This document shows positions 18,797 to 28,992 of a stretch of 64,000 bases of DNA, piece after piece. Position 1 is the stretch's first letter, and each line of letters opens with the position of its first letter. Source of the stretch: Nitrospirota bacterium (lineage in GTDB: Bacteria > JACPQY01). Where the stretch lies: the NCBI GenBank assembly GCA_016180645.1, contig JACPAV010000017.1, positions 13,931 to 77,930 on the forward strand, given 5' to 3'. Below the pieces are notes generated by a model. It saw only the letters and a list, made by a program, of their open reading frames with translations, did not search any database and was not told where the DNA came from. A program made the translations under genes and the position numbers.

Positions 18797-19084
18797 ATGT
18801 CGGATTCAGGCTGCTACCAATGCGGAGAAGCGCTCGACCCGGATCGCACGGGCCGGCTTGAGACATGCGGCAAATGCCACGCCCACGTCCGGGTCTGCTA
18901 CAACTGCCGATTCTACGGCCGTGCGGCGGCGAACGAATGCGCGGAACCGGCGGCCGAGCCGGTACACCGGAAGGACAAGCCCAACAACTGTGATTTCTTC
19001 AGGCTCAGCGGGGGGAAAGCGTCTTCCGGAATATCCGAGGCCGCGGCCCGGGAACAGTTGAAGAACCTCTTTAAGAACTTCTGA
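18797..19084 (+). CDS. Small zinc-ribbon protein
   Basis: 95 residues from ATG 18797; the frame is open further upstream, but that part is extragenic repeat DNA. Cys pairs are CYQCGEAL, TCGKCHAHV and CYNCRFYG, with two more Cys (NECAEP, NCDFFRL), enough for two zinc sites. The CYNCRFY...NCDFF pattern matches a conserved hypothetical family of delta-type proteobacteria that I know only by pattern. The C-terminus is a short helix (AAREQLKNLFKNF). It sits 10 bp before ileS. Function unknown. Confidence 0.8.
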   Translation: MSDSGCYQCGEALDPDRTGRLETCGKCHAHVRVCYNCRFYGRAAANECAEPAAEPVHRKDKPNNCDFFRLSGGKASSGISEAAAREQLKNLFKNF

Positions 19085-19094
19085 TCCCTGAACC

Positions 19095-21932
19095 ATGGCG
19101 ACGAAAGTAGACTACAAGTCCACGCTCAACCTCCCGAAAACGGAATTCCCGATGAAGGCGAATCTCCGCGAGCGGGAGCCCGTGATGCTCAAGGAGTGGG
19201 ACGGCAACCGGATCTATGAAAAGGCCGTCGCGGCGGGGGAGGGGAAGCCGCGTTTTGTCCTTCACGACGGGCCGCCCTACGCCAACGGCCACATCCACAT
19301 GGGTCACGCCCTCAACAAAATCCTGAAGGACATCGTGGTGAAGAGCAAGCTCCTGTCGGGTTTTCAGGCCCCCTACGTGCCCGGTTGGGACTGCCACGGA
19401 CTACCTATCGAGCTTCAGGTTGAGCAGGAACTCGGTGAAGCCGCCAAGAAGAACCGGTCGGAGTTTGTACGTCAATGCAGGGAATACGCCCGGAAGTTCA
19501 TCGAGATCCAGAAGGATGAATTCCGAAGATTGGGGGTATTCGGCGCATGGGAACGGCTCTACCAAACGATGGACCCTAAGTACGAAGCGCAGATCATCCG
19601 GGAATTCGCCGTCCTCGTGGAAAAGGGTTTCGTATCGCAACATTTGAAACCGGTCTATTGGTGCATTTCATGCCGGACGGCTCTAGCCGATGCCGAGGTG
19701 GAATACGCGGACAAGACATCTTCGTCCATCTTCGTGAAGTTTCCCATGGTTTCTTCTCCTGAACCTGAAAGGCTGGGTCTGAGTGGGGGTGCCTATGCCA
19801 TTGTGTGGACGACGACCCCATGGACGCTTCCGGCCAACGTGGCGTTGTGCTTCCATCCTGACAAGGACTACTCCAGCGTCGCTGTGGGTGGAGAGGCATG
19901 GATCATCGCGACGGACCGTACTGCTTCATTGCAAACCACGCTGGGGGTCAAGGATTGGGATGCCGTTGCTGGAACCATTGAGAAGTTCCGAGGGAGTGAG
20001 TTGATGGGTACTTCATTCCGGACTCCCTTGCGGGATGAGAATGTGCCGATTGTGTTTGACGATTCAGTGAGCATGGAGGAGGGGACGGGCATAGTTCATA
20101 TTGCACCGGGTCACGGAGAGGAGGACTACCGAATCGGCCGGAAACCGGAAAATCGGCTGCCGATCCTGTCTCCCGTCAACGAAGCCGGAATATTTACTGC
20201 TGACGCCGGTGAATTCGCCGGGAAGCAGGTCTTCAAGGCGAATGGTGACATCGTGGAGCGATTGAAATCAAAAGGCCTCCTGGTCCATGGCGGAAGCATC
20301 ACGCATTCCTATCCGCACTGCTGGCGATGCCACCAGCCCGTGATCTTCCGGGCCAGCAAGCAGTGGTTCATGAGTCTTGAGCAGGACGGTCTCAGGGAGA
20401 AAGCCGGTTCGTGGATTCATGGAAAAGTGAAATGGATTCCTTCCTGGGGGGAGGATCGAATCGGAAACATGGTCAAGACGCGGCCGGACTGGTGTCTTTC
20501 GCGGCAACGCCTTTGGGGTGTGCCCATCGTGGCCTTGGTCTGCCCTGAGTGTCCGGGCTACTACCTCGATGCCGATTTCGCTCGAAAAGTGGCGAGCGAG
20601 GTCGAGCAACATGGACTGGAAATTTGGTTTGATCGCCCCGTAGAGCACTGGTTCGGCGGGCCGAAGGTATGCGAGGTATGCCGGAAGGGTCACCTCCGCA
20701 AGGTGGACGACATTCTGGACGTGTGGGTCGATTCCGGCCTCAGCTACGCGGCGGTGCTCGAAAAGCGCAAGGAATTGGCGTTTCCGGCCGATCTCTACCT
20801 CGAAGGGAGCGATCAACATCGCGGGTGGTTCCACAGCGCACTTCTCCTATCGCTCGCCACGCGCGGGAAGGAGCCTTACAAGAGCGTGCTCACCCACGGA
20901 TTCGTGGTGGACGGCGAAGGGAAGAAAATGAGCAAGTCGGCGGGCAATGTGATGGCGCCGCAGAAAATCATCGACCGATACGGAGCGGAGATCATCCGGC
21001 TGTGGGTGGCCTCGGAGGACTACTCGGAAGATATCCGTTTGTCTGAGGAAATCCTGAGCCGACTCGCGGACGCGTATCGACGCATCCGGAACACCTGCCG
21101 GTTCATGCTGGGCAATCTGTACGATTTCTCGCCGGATGGGCCGGGAGTGAAAGAGAGCGACCTGACGGAGCTGGATCGCTGGGCGCTCCATCGGACGGCG
21201 GAATTGTCGGCGCAGCTCCGGGAAGCCTACGCATCCTACTCGTTCCATACCGTCTACCACGCCCTCCACAACTTCTGCGTTGTGGATTTGTCGGCGATCT
21301 ACCTCGATGTGCTCAAGGATCGCCTTTATTCCGACGCCCCGACGGGACGCGTCCGGCGATCCGCACAACGGGCGCTCTTCGAAATCGTGCGGTCGCTTTC
21401 CCGGCAGATGGCGCCCGTGCTCTCATTCCTCGCGGATGAAGTATGGCGGCACCTCCCGGCGTGGAGCGGCAAGCCGGAAAGCGTTTTTCTCTCGGGGGCC
21501 GACGATCCTGTTGTGGCCTACCGCGACGATTCACTGGGGCGACGCTGGGAGAACCTGATCGCTCTGCGAAAGGAGGTCATGAAGGCCTTGGAGGCGAAAC
21601 GGGCCGCCAAGGTGATCGGGAGCGCCCAGGAAGCGCAGCTTCGTTTGTGCCTCCCCGGTCAACCGGCGCTCGATCCCTCACACGCCTCGGAATCGTTTCT
21701 CGCTTCCCTTTTCATCGTGAGCGGGGTTACATTGGAGACCGAAATGGGGCCGGGGCCGGACGTGTTTGAGGGAACCGAGTCCTTCAAGGGCGTCAAGGTG
21801 CGGGTGGATCGCGCGACGGGGCAGAAATGCGTTCGTTGCTGGCGGTGGACCGAAGATGTCCGTGCCTCATCCGGCCTGTGCGGTCGATGTGAAATAGTTC
21901 TCCAGGAGCGAGGAGGTTCCATTGGGAATTGA
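19095..21932 (+). CDS. ileS: Isoleucyl-tRNA synthetase
   Basis: 945 residues, full-length class I synthetase. HIGH motif: [20 protein letters not shown] (about residues 57-76). KMSKS motif: [12 protein letters not shown] (about residue 610). The CP1 editing domain is present between them, and a C-terminal zinc finger carries CVRCWRW and LCGRCEIVL. The end overlaps the start of the PilZ gene by 11 nt. Together with lspA downstream it forms the common ileS-lspA pairing, here split by the PilZ gene. Confidence 0.98.
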   Translation: MATKVDYKSTLNLPKTEFPMKANLREREPVMLKEWDGNRIYEKAVAAGEGKPRFVLHDGPPYANGHIHMGHALNKILKDIVVKSKLLSGFQAPYVPGWDCHGLPIELQVEQELGEAAKKNRSEFVRQCREYARKFIEIQKDEFRRLGVFGAWERLYQTMDPKYEAQIIREFAVLVEKGFVSQHLKPVYWCISCRTALADAEVEYADKTSSSIFVKFPMVSSPEPERLGLSGGAYAIVWTTTPWTLPANVALCFHPDKDYSSVAVGGEAWIIATDRTASLQTTLGVKDWDAVAGTIEKFRGSELMGTSFRTPLRDENVPIVFDDSVSMEEGTGIVHIAPGHGEEDYRIGRKPENRLPILSPVNEAGIFTADAGEFAGKQVFKANGDIVERLKSKGLLVHGGSITHSYPHCWRCHQPVIFRASKQWFMSLEQDGLREKAGSWIHGKVKWIPSWGEDRIGNMVKTRPDWCLSRQRLWGVPIVALVCPECPGYYLDADFARKVASEVEQHGLEIWFDRPVEHWFGGPKVCEVCRKGHLRKVDDILDVWVDSGLSYAAVLEKRKELAFPADLYLEGSDQHRGWFHSALLLSLATRGKEPYKSVLTHGFVVDGEGKKMSKSAGNVMAPQKIIDRYGAEIIRLWVASEDYSEDIRLSEEILSRLADAYRRIRNTCRFMLGNLYDFSPDGPGVKESDLTELDRWALHRTAELSAQLREAYASYSFHTVYHALHNFCVVDLSAIYLDVLKDRLYSDAPTGRVRRSAQRALFEIVRSLSRQMAPVLSFLADEVWRHLPAWSGKPESVFLSGADDPVVAYRDDSLGRRWENLIALRKEVMKALEAKRAAKVIGSAQEAQLRLCLPGQPALDPSHASESFLASLFIVSGVTLETEMGPGPDVFEGTESFKGVKVRVDRATGQKCVRCWRWTEDVRASSGLCGRCEIVLQERGGSIGN

Positions 21933-22269
21933 AAAACGCAGACATCCGCGGGTGGACGTGGATTGGCCCGTCACCTACAGCGTTGAGGCGCAATTCGTCG
22001 AGAAGATCACCAACATCAGCGCGGGCGGGGCCTACATCCAGTCCCATCGGCCGTTGTGGGCCGATACGGTGATCCACATGGCGTTCACGCTTCCGGGGCA
22101 GTCCACGCCCATCCCGGTGAAAGCCAAGGTGATGTGGGTGGTGGAGACTTCCATCGATGACAACGGGGACATCGTGCCCGGCGGCATCGGCGTGCAGTTC
22201 CTTGAAGTCCTCGAAAAAGACCGGAAGGCGATCGAGGACTTCGTGGAAAAGTCGGACAACAAGAGCTAG
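21922..22269 (+). CDS. PilZ domain protein (predicted c-di-GMP receptor)
   Basis: 115 residues from TTG 21922, which is preceded by a good ribosome site (AGGAGG 7 nt upstream) inside the ileS 3' end. It is a single PilZ domain with the RxxxR signature in [13 protein letters not shown] and the second (D/N)xSxxG signature in NISAGGAYI, so ligand binding should be intact. It is embedded between ileS and lspA and likely co-transcribed. The GGDEF protein at 46412 could supply the ligand; the downstream target is unknown. Confidence 0.92.
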   Translation: MGIEKRRHPRVDVDWPVTYSVEAQFVEKITNISAGGAYIQSHRPLWADTVIHMAFTLPGQSTPIPVKAKVMWVVETSIDDNGDIVPGGIGVQFLEVLEKDRKAIEDFVEKSDNKS

Positions 22270-22275
22270 TCGAGC

Positions 22276-22773
22276 ATGCGTCTCCGCCCATTGGGGGTTG
22301 TCATCGCGCTCGCAGCAAGCGTGTTCGCATGCGATCAGGTGACGAAGAAGTCGGTTCAGCGGAACATGGAGCACCTGTCGGCCACTCCCGTGGTTTCATG
22401 CTGTCTGAATCTCACCCACGTCCACAATCGGGGAGGGGCCTTTGGGATGTTCTCGGAGACTCGCACCCGATGGGGTCGCCTGGCGTTCACCGCATCCTCC
22501 TTTCTCGCGCTCGGCTTCCTGCTCTACCTGCTCGCCGTGGCCCCCGCTGAGGCTCGGTTCCAGCGCGTTGCGCTCTCGATCATCCTTGGGGGAGCGGTGG
22601 GAAACCTCTACGATCGGATGGTACAGGGGTTTGTGGTGGATTTTGTCGATGCCCATTGGCGCCACTACCATTGGCCGGCCTTCAACGTGGCCGACATGGC
22701 CATTACCGTGGGAATCCTGGCCATCCTGGGTGAAATGGTGCTGCAGAAGAGAAGCCCGAAGGCGGCGGGTTGA
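22276..22773 (+). CDS. lspA: Lipoprotein signal peptidase (signal peptidase II)
   Basis: 165 residues, four membrane helices. The catalytic aspartates are in [16 protein letters not shown] and [11 protein letters not shown], the two conserved boxes of family A8. LspA cleaves prolipoproteins at the lipobox; several substrates are encoded nearby (39000, 5699, 59370). The end overlaps the next gene's TTG start by 4 nt. Confidence 0.97.
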   Translation: MRLRPLGVVIALAASVFACDQVTKKSVQRNMEHLSATPVVSCCLNLTHVHNRGGAFGMFSETRTRWGRLAFTASSFLALGFLLYLLAVAPAEARFQRVALSIILGGAVGNLYDRMVQGFVVDFVDAHWRHYHWPAFNVADMAITVGILAILGEMVLQKRSPKAAG

Positions 22774-23507
22774 AGCTGAAGGGAAAAGTTGCGCTGGTTA
22801 CCGGTGCAAGCCGGGGGATCGGCCGAGCCATCGCCGAGGCGTACCTGCGTGAGGGCGCCGAAGTTTTTGCGTGCGCTCGCGGAGAATTGGACCTGACCTC
22901 CGCGGTGCGGGAGATGAGTCGAGAGGGAACGATTCGCTCGCGGGCGGCGGATGTAAGTCAACCGGACCAAGTGGGACGATTACTGGAAGAGGTGAGCCGT
23001 GCGGCGGGTCGATTGGACGTGGTGGTCAACAATGCGGGGGCGGCCGGCGTTCGAGTGCCCATCGAACGGTATCCTGCGGACGTTTGGGAAGAGGTGGTCC
23101 GGGTGAATGTGATGTCGGTGTTTCTGGTGTCGCGTGAAGCCCTGCCGTTGATGCGGAAATCCGGGGGGGGGTCGATCATCAATGTGAGCTCTGGCGTGGG
23201 GCGCAAAGGCAAGGCGCTCTGGGGAGCCTATGCCGTATCCAAATTCGCAGTCGAAGGGTTTACGCAGACGCTGGCCGAAGAGATAAAACCCGACGGCATC
23301 CGGGTCAACTCCGTCAATCCCGGCGCCACCCGTACCCGAATGCGCGCCCAGTCCTATCCGAACGAGGACCCCATGACCCTCCCCACGCCGGAATCGTTGG
23401 CGCCGATGTTCGTCTATCTCGCGTCCGACGACAGCCGGGAGACGGGCCAGTACTTCGAGGCGCGCGAGTGGCTGCTCACACACGGCCCTTCGGCCCACGC
23501 CGCCTGA
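22770..23507 (+). CDS. Short-chain dehydrogenase/reductase (SDR)
   Basis: 245 residues from TTG 22770 (TTGA overlap with lspA). The nucleotide motif is [17 protein letters not shown], the structural NNAG is present, and the catalytic Ser-Tyr-Lys triad lies in INVSSGVG and [11 protein letters not shown]. It is a classical SDR, likely NADP-linked given the Ser/Arg in the glycine motif. The nearest functions are FabG-like ketoreduction or unspecific alcohol/ketone reduction; context does not decide. Nine G at 23163-23171 encode KSGGGS without a frame break. Confidence 0.93.
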   Translation: MKLKGKVALVTGASRGIGRAIAEAYLREGAEVFACARGELDLTSAVREMSREGTIRSRAADVSQPDQVGRLLEEVSRAAGRLDVVVNNAGAAGVRVPIERYPADVWEEVVRVNVMSVFLVSREALPLMRKSGGGSIINVSSGVGRKGKALWGAYAVSKFAVEGFTQTLAEEIKPDGIRVNSVNPGATRTRMRAQSYPNEDPMTLPTPESLAPMFVYLASDDSRETGQYFEAREWLLTHGPSAHAA

Positions 23508-23520
23508 TGGAAGGGCCGGC

Positions 23521-24915
23521 TTGAAAAGCTACGGACGATCGACGCTGTGGGGTGGGGTGAGCCGCAAAGCGGTGCTGCGCGAGGTGGCGAAGTTCGCCAA
23601 CTCCTTTTCGTTCGATTCCGTTCTCCTCCCGCAGGATCTTGCCCTGAATCGGGCATGGGCCGAAGCCCTCCGAAACATCGGCATCCTTTCGCGGACGGAA
23701 GAACAGAAAATCGTCCGGGGCTTGGATCGAATCGGACGAGCCGGTCGTTCCGGGCGTGCCGCCCACTCCGGCGATTGGGAAGACGTCCACAGCTACGTGG
23801 AGATTACGCTGCACAAGCTTATCGGTGACGCCGCGAAAAAACTTCACACGGGCAAGAGCCGCAACGATCAGGTGGCAACCGACCTTCGAATGTACGTCAT
23901 AGATCGCCTCACCGTGTTGGACAGGGCCTTGAGTGGGGCGATGCGGAGCCTGTTGGTCCTGGCTGATCGAAACGTGAAGGTCATTTTTCCTTCCTACACT
24001 CACCTTCGTCAAGCCCAGCCGGTTCTTTTCGCCCATATTGCCCTCGCGTACTTCTCCATGCTCAAGCGTGATCGGACGGGTCTCGGAAATGTGTTTTGCC
24101 TCGCGGATGAACTGCCTCTCGGTTCGGCCGCCGTGGGGGGAACGGCCTATGCCGTGGACCGTAAGCTGTTGGCGCGCCGTCTTGGATTCAGCCGAATCAG
24201 CTCGAACAGTATCGATGCCGTGGGCGACCGCGATTTTGTCATTCAATTCCACGCGTGGGGAGCGCAGCTCATGGCCCACCTGTCACGAATATCGGAGGAC
24301 CTGATTTTGTGGTCGTCGGACGAATGGGGGTTCATCCAGCTTCCTGCTGAATACTGCACGGGTTCGAGCCTGCTTCCGCAGAAACTGAATCCGGACGTCC
24401 TCGAACTGATCCGGGGGAAAACGGCGCGCGTCGTGGGCAATGCCGTCCAGTCACTGGCGCTCGTTAAGGGCCTCCCCACGTCCTACAGCCGCGACTTGCA
24501 GGAGGACAAGGAGAGTCTGTTCAGTACGGCCGAAACGGTCGAATCGTGTTTGAAACTGATCTCGGGACTTCTCGGTGGACTCCGGGTGGATGCCCGGCGT
24601 TCAGTGGCCGCGATGAGCAAAGGTTTTGTGCTGGCAACGGATCTGGCTGACGCCTTGGTGGAAAGGGGCGTCCCCTTCCGCGAGGCGCATGGCGCCGTCA
24701 GCGCCATGGTCAGGTGGTGCATCGAGAACGATCGCGGAATGAAGGAGGTCCCCGAGGCGGTCCTTCGGGAGATTTCAACCCGGCTCGATCGACGTCTTGT
24801 ACAAGGCCTGTCTCTGGAAGCGTCCGTCAGACGCCGTTCCAATATCGGCGGAACGTCACCCTCGGAGGTTCGCAGACAGATCCGCGAGGCACGAAAGGAT
24901 CTTCTGAAGGGATGA
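23521..24915 (+). CDS. argH: Argininosuccinate lyase
   Basis: 464 residues from TTG 23521. The family opens with a LWGGVSRK-type segment, followed by HTGKSRNDQVATDLRMY with the substrate-binding Asn. The superfamily signature is GSSLLPQKLNPDVLELIRGK, which contains the catalytic Ser loop. It cleaves argininosuccinate to arginine and fumarate, the last step of arginine synthesis. No other arg genes are adjacent. Confidence 0.96.
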   Translation: MKSYGRSTLWGGVSRKAVLREVAKFANSFSFDSVLLPQDLALNRAWAEALRNIGILSRTEEQKIVRGLDRIGRAGRSGRAAHSGDWEDVHSYVEITLHKLIGDAAKKLHTGKSRNDQVATDLRMYVIDRLTVLDRALSGAMRSLLVLADRNVKVIFPSYTHLRQAQPVLFAHIALAYFSMLKRDRTGLGNVFCLADELPLGSAAVGGTAYAVDRKLLARRLGFSRISSNSIDAVGDRDFVIQFHAWGAQLMAHLSRISEDLILWSSDEWGFIQLPAEYCTGSSLLPQKLNPDVLELIRGKTARVVGNAVQSLALVKGLPTSYSRDLQEDKESLFSTAETVESCLKLISGLLGGLRVDARRSVAAMSKGFVLATDLADALVERGVPFREAHGAVSAMVRWCIENDRGMKEVPEAVLREISTRLDRRLVQGLSLEASVRRRSNIGGTSPSEVRRQIREARKDLLKG

Positions 24916-24921
24916 CCCCCT

Positions 24922-24991
24922 CACCCTTCGACGCGCTCAGGGTGAGCGGTCTACTGCACCGTTCGTGGTGAGCCTGTCGAACCATGAACGG
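24922..24991 (+). repeat. Extragenic inverted repeat (CTTCGACGCGCTCAGG type)
   Basis: Two blocks occur: CACCCTTCGACGCGCTCAGG continuing into GTGAGCGG, and CCGTTCGTGGTGAGC...ACCATGAACGG, whose ends pair imperfectly (CCGTTC-TGGT with ACCA-GAACGG). This is the common TTCGACAAGCTCAGG class of dispersed repeat. Its right half covers the only in-frame start codons of pgpA (GTG at 24965 and 24968). Confidence 0.7.
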
Positions 24992-25465
24992 GGGCCGGTT
25001 GCCTCTCACTTTCTTGACAAGACCGCTGTCTTCCTCGCAACCGGCTGCGGTGTAGGCTTCATTCCCTGGGCGCCGGGAACGTGGGGGACGTTCGCCGCCG
25101 CCGCACTTTTCGGATTCCTCCTCCGTGGACTGTCGAATGGGGCCTATGTGGGTCTTGTGGCCGGCCTCTTCGCGGCTTCCATCTGGATCAGCCAACGGGC
25201 GGCGCTGGCGATGGGGAGAATCGACCCGAAGGAAGTGGTTATTGACGAGTTTGTCGGGTTCTACGTGACCATGTTCTTTCTTCCCAGCGATTGGATGACC
25301 ATTGCGGCGGGAGTCCTGTTCTTCCGAATCTTCGACATCACGAAAGTGTTTCCGGCCCGTCCGCTCGACAAGAAACTTCCGGGCGGCTGGGGGATCGTCG
25401 TCGACGACGTCGTGGCAGGCGTCTACGCCAACCTCAGTGTGCGCCTCATCCTCGCGATAACGTGA
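24965..25465 (+). CDS. pgpA: Phosphatidylglycerophosphatase A
   Basis: 166 residues from GTG 24965. The family core is clear: GVGFIPWAPGTWGTFAAAAL, ISQRAALAMGRIDPKEVVIDEFVGFY (catalytic acidic residues) and DKKLPGGWGIVVDDVVAG. PgpA dephosphorylates phosphatidylglycerol phosphate in the inner membrane. The first dozen residues (VVSLSNHERG) are encoded by an extragenic repeat, so the start seems to have been supplied or displaced by it. The stop overlaps the cinA GTG start. Confidence 0.93.
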   Translation: MVSLSNHERGPVASHFLDKTAVFLATGCGVGFIPWAPGTWGTFAAAALFGFLLRGLSNGAYVGLVAGLFAASIWISQRAALAMGRIDPKEVVIDEFVGFYVTMFFLPSDWMTIAAGVLFFRIFDITKVFPARPLDKKLPGGWGIVVDDVVAGVYANLSVRLILAIT

Positions 25466-26709
25466 TCCGAACGATCCTGCTCCACATCGGCAACGAACTC
25501 CTTCGCGGAGAAACGATCAACACCAACGCCTCGACGATCTCACGAATTCTCTTCGAGTCGGGGTATCCGGTCCTGCGGCAGCTCGTGGTGAGCGACACCC
25601 CGTACGACATCCAGAAGGCGCTGCTCGATTCCTGCGCCGAGGCGGATTTCGTGATCTGCACGGGAGGGCTGGGCCCGACGACGGACGACTTGACGGCGGA
25701 GGCCGCGGCGCAGGCCTTCGGGATGCCGCTGAAAGAAAATCCGAAGGCGTGGAAGATGGTGCAGGACCGTTTCGCGTTTCTGGGGCGGGATCCCACCGGC
25801 AAGGATCGGAAGCAGGCGTTGCTCCCTGAAGGGTCTGTCGTGCTGGAAAACGCCTGGGGCACGGCTCCCGGTTTCTACGTGCGGCACAAATCGGCCACGG
25901 CCTTCTTTCTCCCGGGCGTTCCCCGCGAGATGGAACCGATGTTGAACATGCACGTCCTTTCGGTCATGCGGACGAGCAAACCGCCGAAGGAGGAGATTCA
26001 TTCCCTTTCCTTGCTGGTATTCGGGATTCGCGAAGCGCGGATGAATGAGATCCTCGATCCGGTCATTCGGGAATTCTCGGATCTCCAGGTCGCCTTTCTG
26101 CCTCGCTATCCGGATATCACCTTGAGATTGACGGGTATCGGTGTTCCGCCGGAGCGAATCAAGACGGCGGCGGACGGCATTCGAAAACGCCTGGGAACGC
26201 ACATCGTCGGGGAGGGGGAGACAACGATTGAGGGTACCGTGGCGAAACTCCTCAGGGAGAAGGGACTGACGATGGCGGTGGCGGAATCCTGCACGGGCGG
26301 TCTGATCGCAAAACGGCTGACCGACATCCCGGGCAGTTCGGAATACTTCGAACGCGGTATCGTCAGCTACAGCAACGAATCCAAGATCAAGGCTTTGGGA
26401 GTCTCGGCGGACATTCTGGCTGAGCACGGCTCGGTCAGTCGCGAGACCGCCTCCGAAATGGCCCGGCGAATCCGATTTCTGTCGGGGACGCGCATCGGCC
26501 TTTCCGTGACGGGCATCGCAGGACCGACGGGTGGATCACCCGAGAAGCCCTTGGGGCTGGTGTACATCGGCCTGTGCACGGGCGATGAGCCGAGTGTCGT
26601 CGAACACCGGCTCAAGGGCACGCGGGAGCAGATCCGGCTGCTTGCCTCCAGCCTGGCGTTGGACCTGCTTCGGAGGTACCTCCTCGGAAGTGGGGATGTG
26701 GTGAAGTAA
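25462..26709 (+). CDS. cinA: CinA-family protein (MoaB-like domain plus nicotinamide-nucleotide amidohydrolase)
   Basis: 415 residues from GTG 25462 (GTGA overlap with pgpA); upstream in-frame sequence is pgpA shadow. The N-terminal MoCF/MoaB-like domain shows GNELLRGETINTNAS and CTGGLGPTTDDLT (ADP-ribose pyrophosphatase site of COG1058). The C-terminal CinA domain shows VAESCTGGLIAKRL and GIVSYSNESKIKALGV, the NMN deamidase site with its catalytic Ser. The protein salvages pyridine nucleotides and damaged ADP-ribose. Length is normal. Confidence 0.95.
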   Translation: MIRTILLHIGNELLRGETINTNASTISRILFESGYPVLRQLVVSDTPYDIQKALLDSCAEADFVICTGGLGPTTDDLTAEAAAQAFGMPLKENPKAWKMVQDRFAFLGRDPTGKDRKQALLPEGSVVLENAWGTAPGFYVRHKSATAFFLPGVPREMEPMLNMHVLSVMRTSKPPKEEIHSLSLLVFGIREARMNEILDPVIREFSDLQVAFLPRYPDITLRLTGIGVPPERIKTAADGIRKRLGTHIVGEGETTIEGTVAKLLREKGLTMAVAESCTGGLIAKRLTDIPGSSEYFERGIVSYSNESKIKALGVSADILAEHGSVSRETASEMARRIRFLSGTRIGLSVTGIAGPTGGSPEKPLGLVYIGLCTGDEPSVVEHRLKGTREQIRLLASSLALDLLRRYLLGSGDVVK

Positions 26710-26795
26710 TCATGTAGCCATGTGGGAGGATCAAGCCCCGTGCGCTTTGCTCCTGATGACCCGATGACTATATGGCTACTTGATTACATTCCCCC

Positions 26796-27365
26796 ATGCG
26801 CTGCTTCATTGCCATCGAGATTGACGCCGCCGTCCGCGAGCGCCTTGCCGCAGCCCAGGACGACCTCCGGCCGCACGTGTCGGGAGTGAGCTGGACGAAG
26901 CCGGACAATATCCACCTGACGCTGAAGTTTCTCGGAGAGATCGAAGACAAACGCGCCAATCGCGCCATGCGCGTGCTGACGGAGCTTGCGCTGCGTCTCA
27001 CGGGGGGAAACGTCGAATCGAAAGGGGTGGGCTGTTTCCCCAATTTGAAAAATCCCCGGGTCATCTGGGCCGGACTGGCGGACGAGGCGGGTCTCCTCCA
27101 TTCCACGGCCCAGGCCATCGAGGGTGAACTCTCAAAAATCGGGTTCCCGCGCGAGCGCCGGCCCTTTCGTGCCCATCTGACGTTGGGTCGCGTCCGTGAG
27201 AGCTTTCGTGCGCCGGATTTCCCGAACCAACTCGCGCGTAATGGCAACCGGCCGTTCGGCCCGACCGTTGTCCGCGAGCTCACCTTCTTCCAAAGCCGGC
27301 TCGATCCCAAGGGTTCCATCTACACCCCCCTCGGCCGGTTTCCGCTCCAAAGGAATCCTGGATGA
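26796..27365 (+). CDS. thpR: RNA 2',3'-cyclic phosphodiesterase (2'-5' RNA ligase family)
   Basis: 189 residues. The two HxTx catalytic motifs of the 2H phosphoesterase fold are HLTLKFLGE and HLTLGRVRE. It opens with MRCFIAIEID, typical for ThpR/LigT. The enzyme opens 2',3'-cyclic phosphates on RNA ends. It follows cinA after 86 bp, a pairing often seen with recA. The gap has short imperfect repeats of CATGTAGCCATG/ATGGCTACTTGAT. Confidence 0.94.
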   Translation: MRCFIAIEIDAAVRERLAAAQDDLRPHVSGVSWTKPDNIHLTLKFLGEIEDKRANRAMRVLTELALRLTGGNVESKGVGCFPNLKNPRVIWAGLADEAGLLHSTAQAIEGELSKIGFPRERRPFRAHLTLGRVRESFRAPDFPNQLARNGNRPFGPTVVRELTFFQSRLDPKGSIYTPLGRFPLQRNPG

Positions 27366-27389
27366 AAAGCTGTCCCAACGGGAGTATAA

Positions 27390-27438
27390 TCGGTGACAGT
27401 ATACTCTATTACGACTAATTAGAGTATACTGTCACCGA
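27390..27438. repeat. Perfect 19-bp inverted repeat between convergent genes
   Basis: Arms 27390-27408 and 27420-27438 are exact reverse complements (GGTGACAGTATACTCTA core), around an 11-nt loop that itself contains TTA/TAA. It lies between the ends of thpR (plus) and the MFS gene (minus), 25 bp and 4 bp away. It is markedly more AT-rich than its surroundings. No T-run follows, so a standard intrinsic terminator is not obvious, but a bidirectional transcript end is plausible. GTGACAGTATACT-like arms also resemble REP elements mobilised by Y1 transposases; that is inference. Confidence 0.85.
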
Positions 27439-27441
27439 ATA

Positions 27442-28992
27442 CTAGCGGCCGGCGCCGGTCACGCTGTTGGGGTTGACGAGTTGGCTCGCCTTGCCCTTCG
27501 GTACCATCCAGGGAGAGGGGAGGGCGAGGAGTGACGCGATGAAAGCGATCCAGAACACGCCGTGGAGGGCATAGCTGAGGGCGCCCTTCAACCGTTCGCG
27601 GGCTTCCGGTGGAAGCGAGGACTCGCCATTTCCGTTGTGTGAAAGAATCAACTGAAGCTCATGGAGGTTGGCCCCCTGCATGGCAGGGTCCTTGGAGGTC
27701 AGCCGTTCGTTCATCACGGCTCCCATGATCGAGAGACCGATCGTGGCGCCGACGTTTCGGAAAAAGACGATACCCGAAGTGGCGATCCCGAGTTCACTCC
27801 GCACCACTCCGCTCTGAACCGCGATCAGCATCGGAACGAATCCGAAACCCATGCCGGTCCCGGCCACCGCGAGACTGCCAACCACCTCCTTCTTTGTTGT
27901 TCTGGTGTCCATCCCGCGAAGGGACAGGAAGCCGACGGCGAGGAGTGCCACGCCGGCAATGAGGACTTTCCGATACCCGACCGAAAGGATGAGCCGCGCG
28001 CTGATCACGGATGAAAAAACCCACGTCAGGATGAACGGCGTCAGGAGTTGCCCCGCCTGCATGGCCGTGGTTTTCATCACGCCCTGGGCGAACAGCGGAA
28101 CGAACGAGAGCGAGCCGAACATCGCCATGGCTGAGAAAAAGCCATGGAAAATCGCCGCCCGGAAGATGCGGTTCCTCCACAGTCCGAGAGGGATCAATGG
28201 AGAGGCGCTCCGGCGTTCCGAGCGTACGAAGAGGACAAGCAGGCCCGCCGAAATCACCGGCATACCCCACAGAAGCCGCCTGACGCCGCCGCCGTGGGCG
28301 CCGTACTGCAGCAAAAAACCGACCAAGAGCGTAATCGATGCCGCGAAGAGAAAAAGATTCCGGAGGTCGAGTCTCGGTCGTCCCACGGGAGCAGCGGATC
28401 CCCTCCACGTGGCCACGATTACGGCGGCCGAGAGCGCGCCCAGCGGAATGTTGATGAAAAAAGCCCAACGCCAGAGTCCCAGATCGGCGAGTGTCCCGCC
28501 GATGATCGGTCCCACGAGGCTGGCCAGGCCCCAGATTCCGCTGATGATGCCTTGGAGGCGCGCGCGTTGTTCGAGCGGGAAGGTCTCACCGACCATCGTC
28601 ATCCCGATCGGCATGAGCCCGCCACCTCCCAGGCCCTGAAGGAATCGGAACACGCAGAGTTGCACCATCGTCGTCGCGAAACCGCACAGGGCGGATCCGG
28701 TGATGAAGATGGCAATCGCAAACAAGTAGAAACGTCCCTTGCCATACAGATCGGATAGCCGGCCCCACACCGGTCCGGCGAGCGTGGCGGAGAGGACGTA
28801 CGCGGAGAAGACCCAGCTGAACAGATCGATTCGGTGAAGCGATGCGATGGCTGTGGGCATGGAAGTGCTGATGACCGTCGATTCCATCGCCATCAGGAAA
28901 ATACCGAGCGACACGCCGACCATCAGGGTGGTCTTTTGCCTCCGCGTCATGACTTCCAGGGACGACGCCAGGACTTCTGCGTTAGCCGACAT
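27442..28992 (-). CDS. MFS drug exporter, DHA2 (EmrB/QacA) family, 14 membrane helices
   Basis: 516 residues. MFS motif A is read as GRLSDLYGKGRFYLFA after helix 2; motif C (GxxxGPxxGG) as GLASLVGPIIGGTLADLG in helix 5, diagnostic for antiporter exporters. RFLQGLGGGGLMP is typical of EmrB/QacA. Length and hydrophobic pattern fit 14 helices. Proton-driven export of hydrophobic drugs is inferred. Its 5' end overlaps the BtrH_N gene by 11 nt, so both may be co-expressed. Confidence 0.93.
   Translation of the reverse strand: MSANAEVLASSLEVMTRRQKTTLMVGVSLGIFLMAMESTVISTSMPTAIASLHRIDLFSWVFSAYVLSATLAGPVWGRLSDLYGKGRFYLFAIAIFITGSALCGFATTMVQLCVFRFLQGLGGGGLMPIGMTMVGETFPLEQRARLQGIISGIWGLASLVGPIIGGTLADLGLWRWAFFINIPLGALSAAVIVATWRGSAAPVGRPRLDLRNLFLFAASITLLVGFLLQYGAHGGGVRRLLWGMPVISAGLLVLFVRSERRSASPLIPLGLWRNRIFRAAIFHGFFSAMAMFGSLSFVPLFAQGVMKTTAMQAGQLLTPFILTWVFSSVISARLILSVGYRKVLIAGVALLAVGFLSLRGMDTRTTKKEVVGSLAVAGTGMGFGFVPMLIAVQSGVVRSELGIATSGIVFFRNVGATIGLSIMGAVMNERLTSKDPAMQGANLHELQLILSHNGNGESSLPPEARERLKGALSYALHGVFWIAFIASLLALPSPWMVPKGKASQLVNPNSVTGAGR

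Noticed and set aside
26710-26795. Possible CRISPR-like or att repeat between cinA and thpR (CATGTAGCCATG ... ATGGCTACTTGAT)
   Set aside because: Only one imperfect inverted pair, no spacer array and no integrase nearby.
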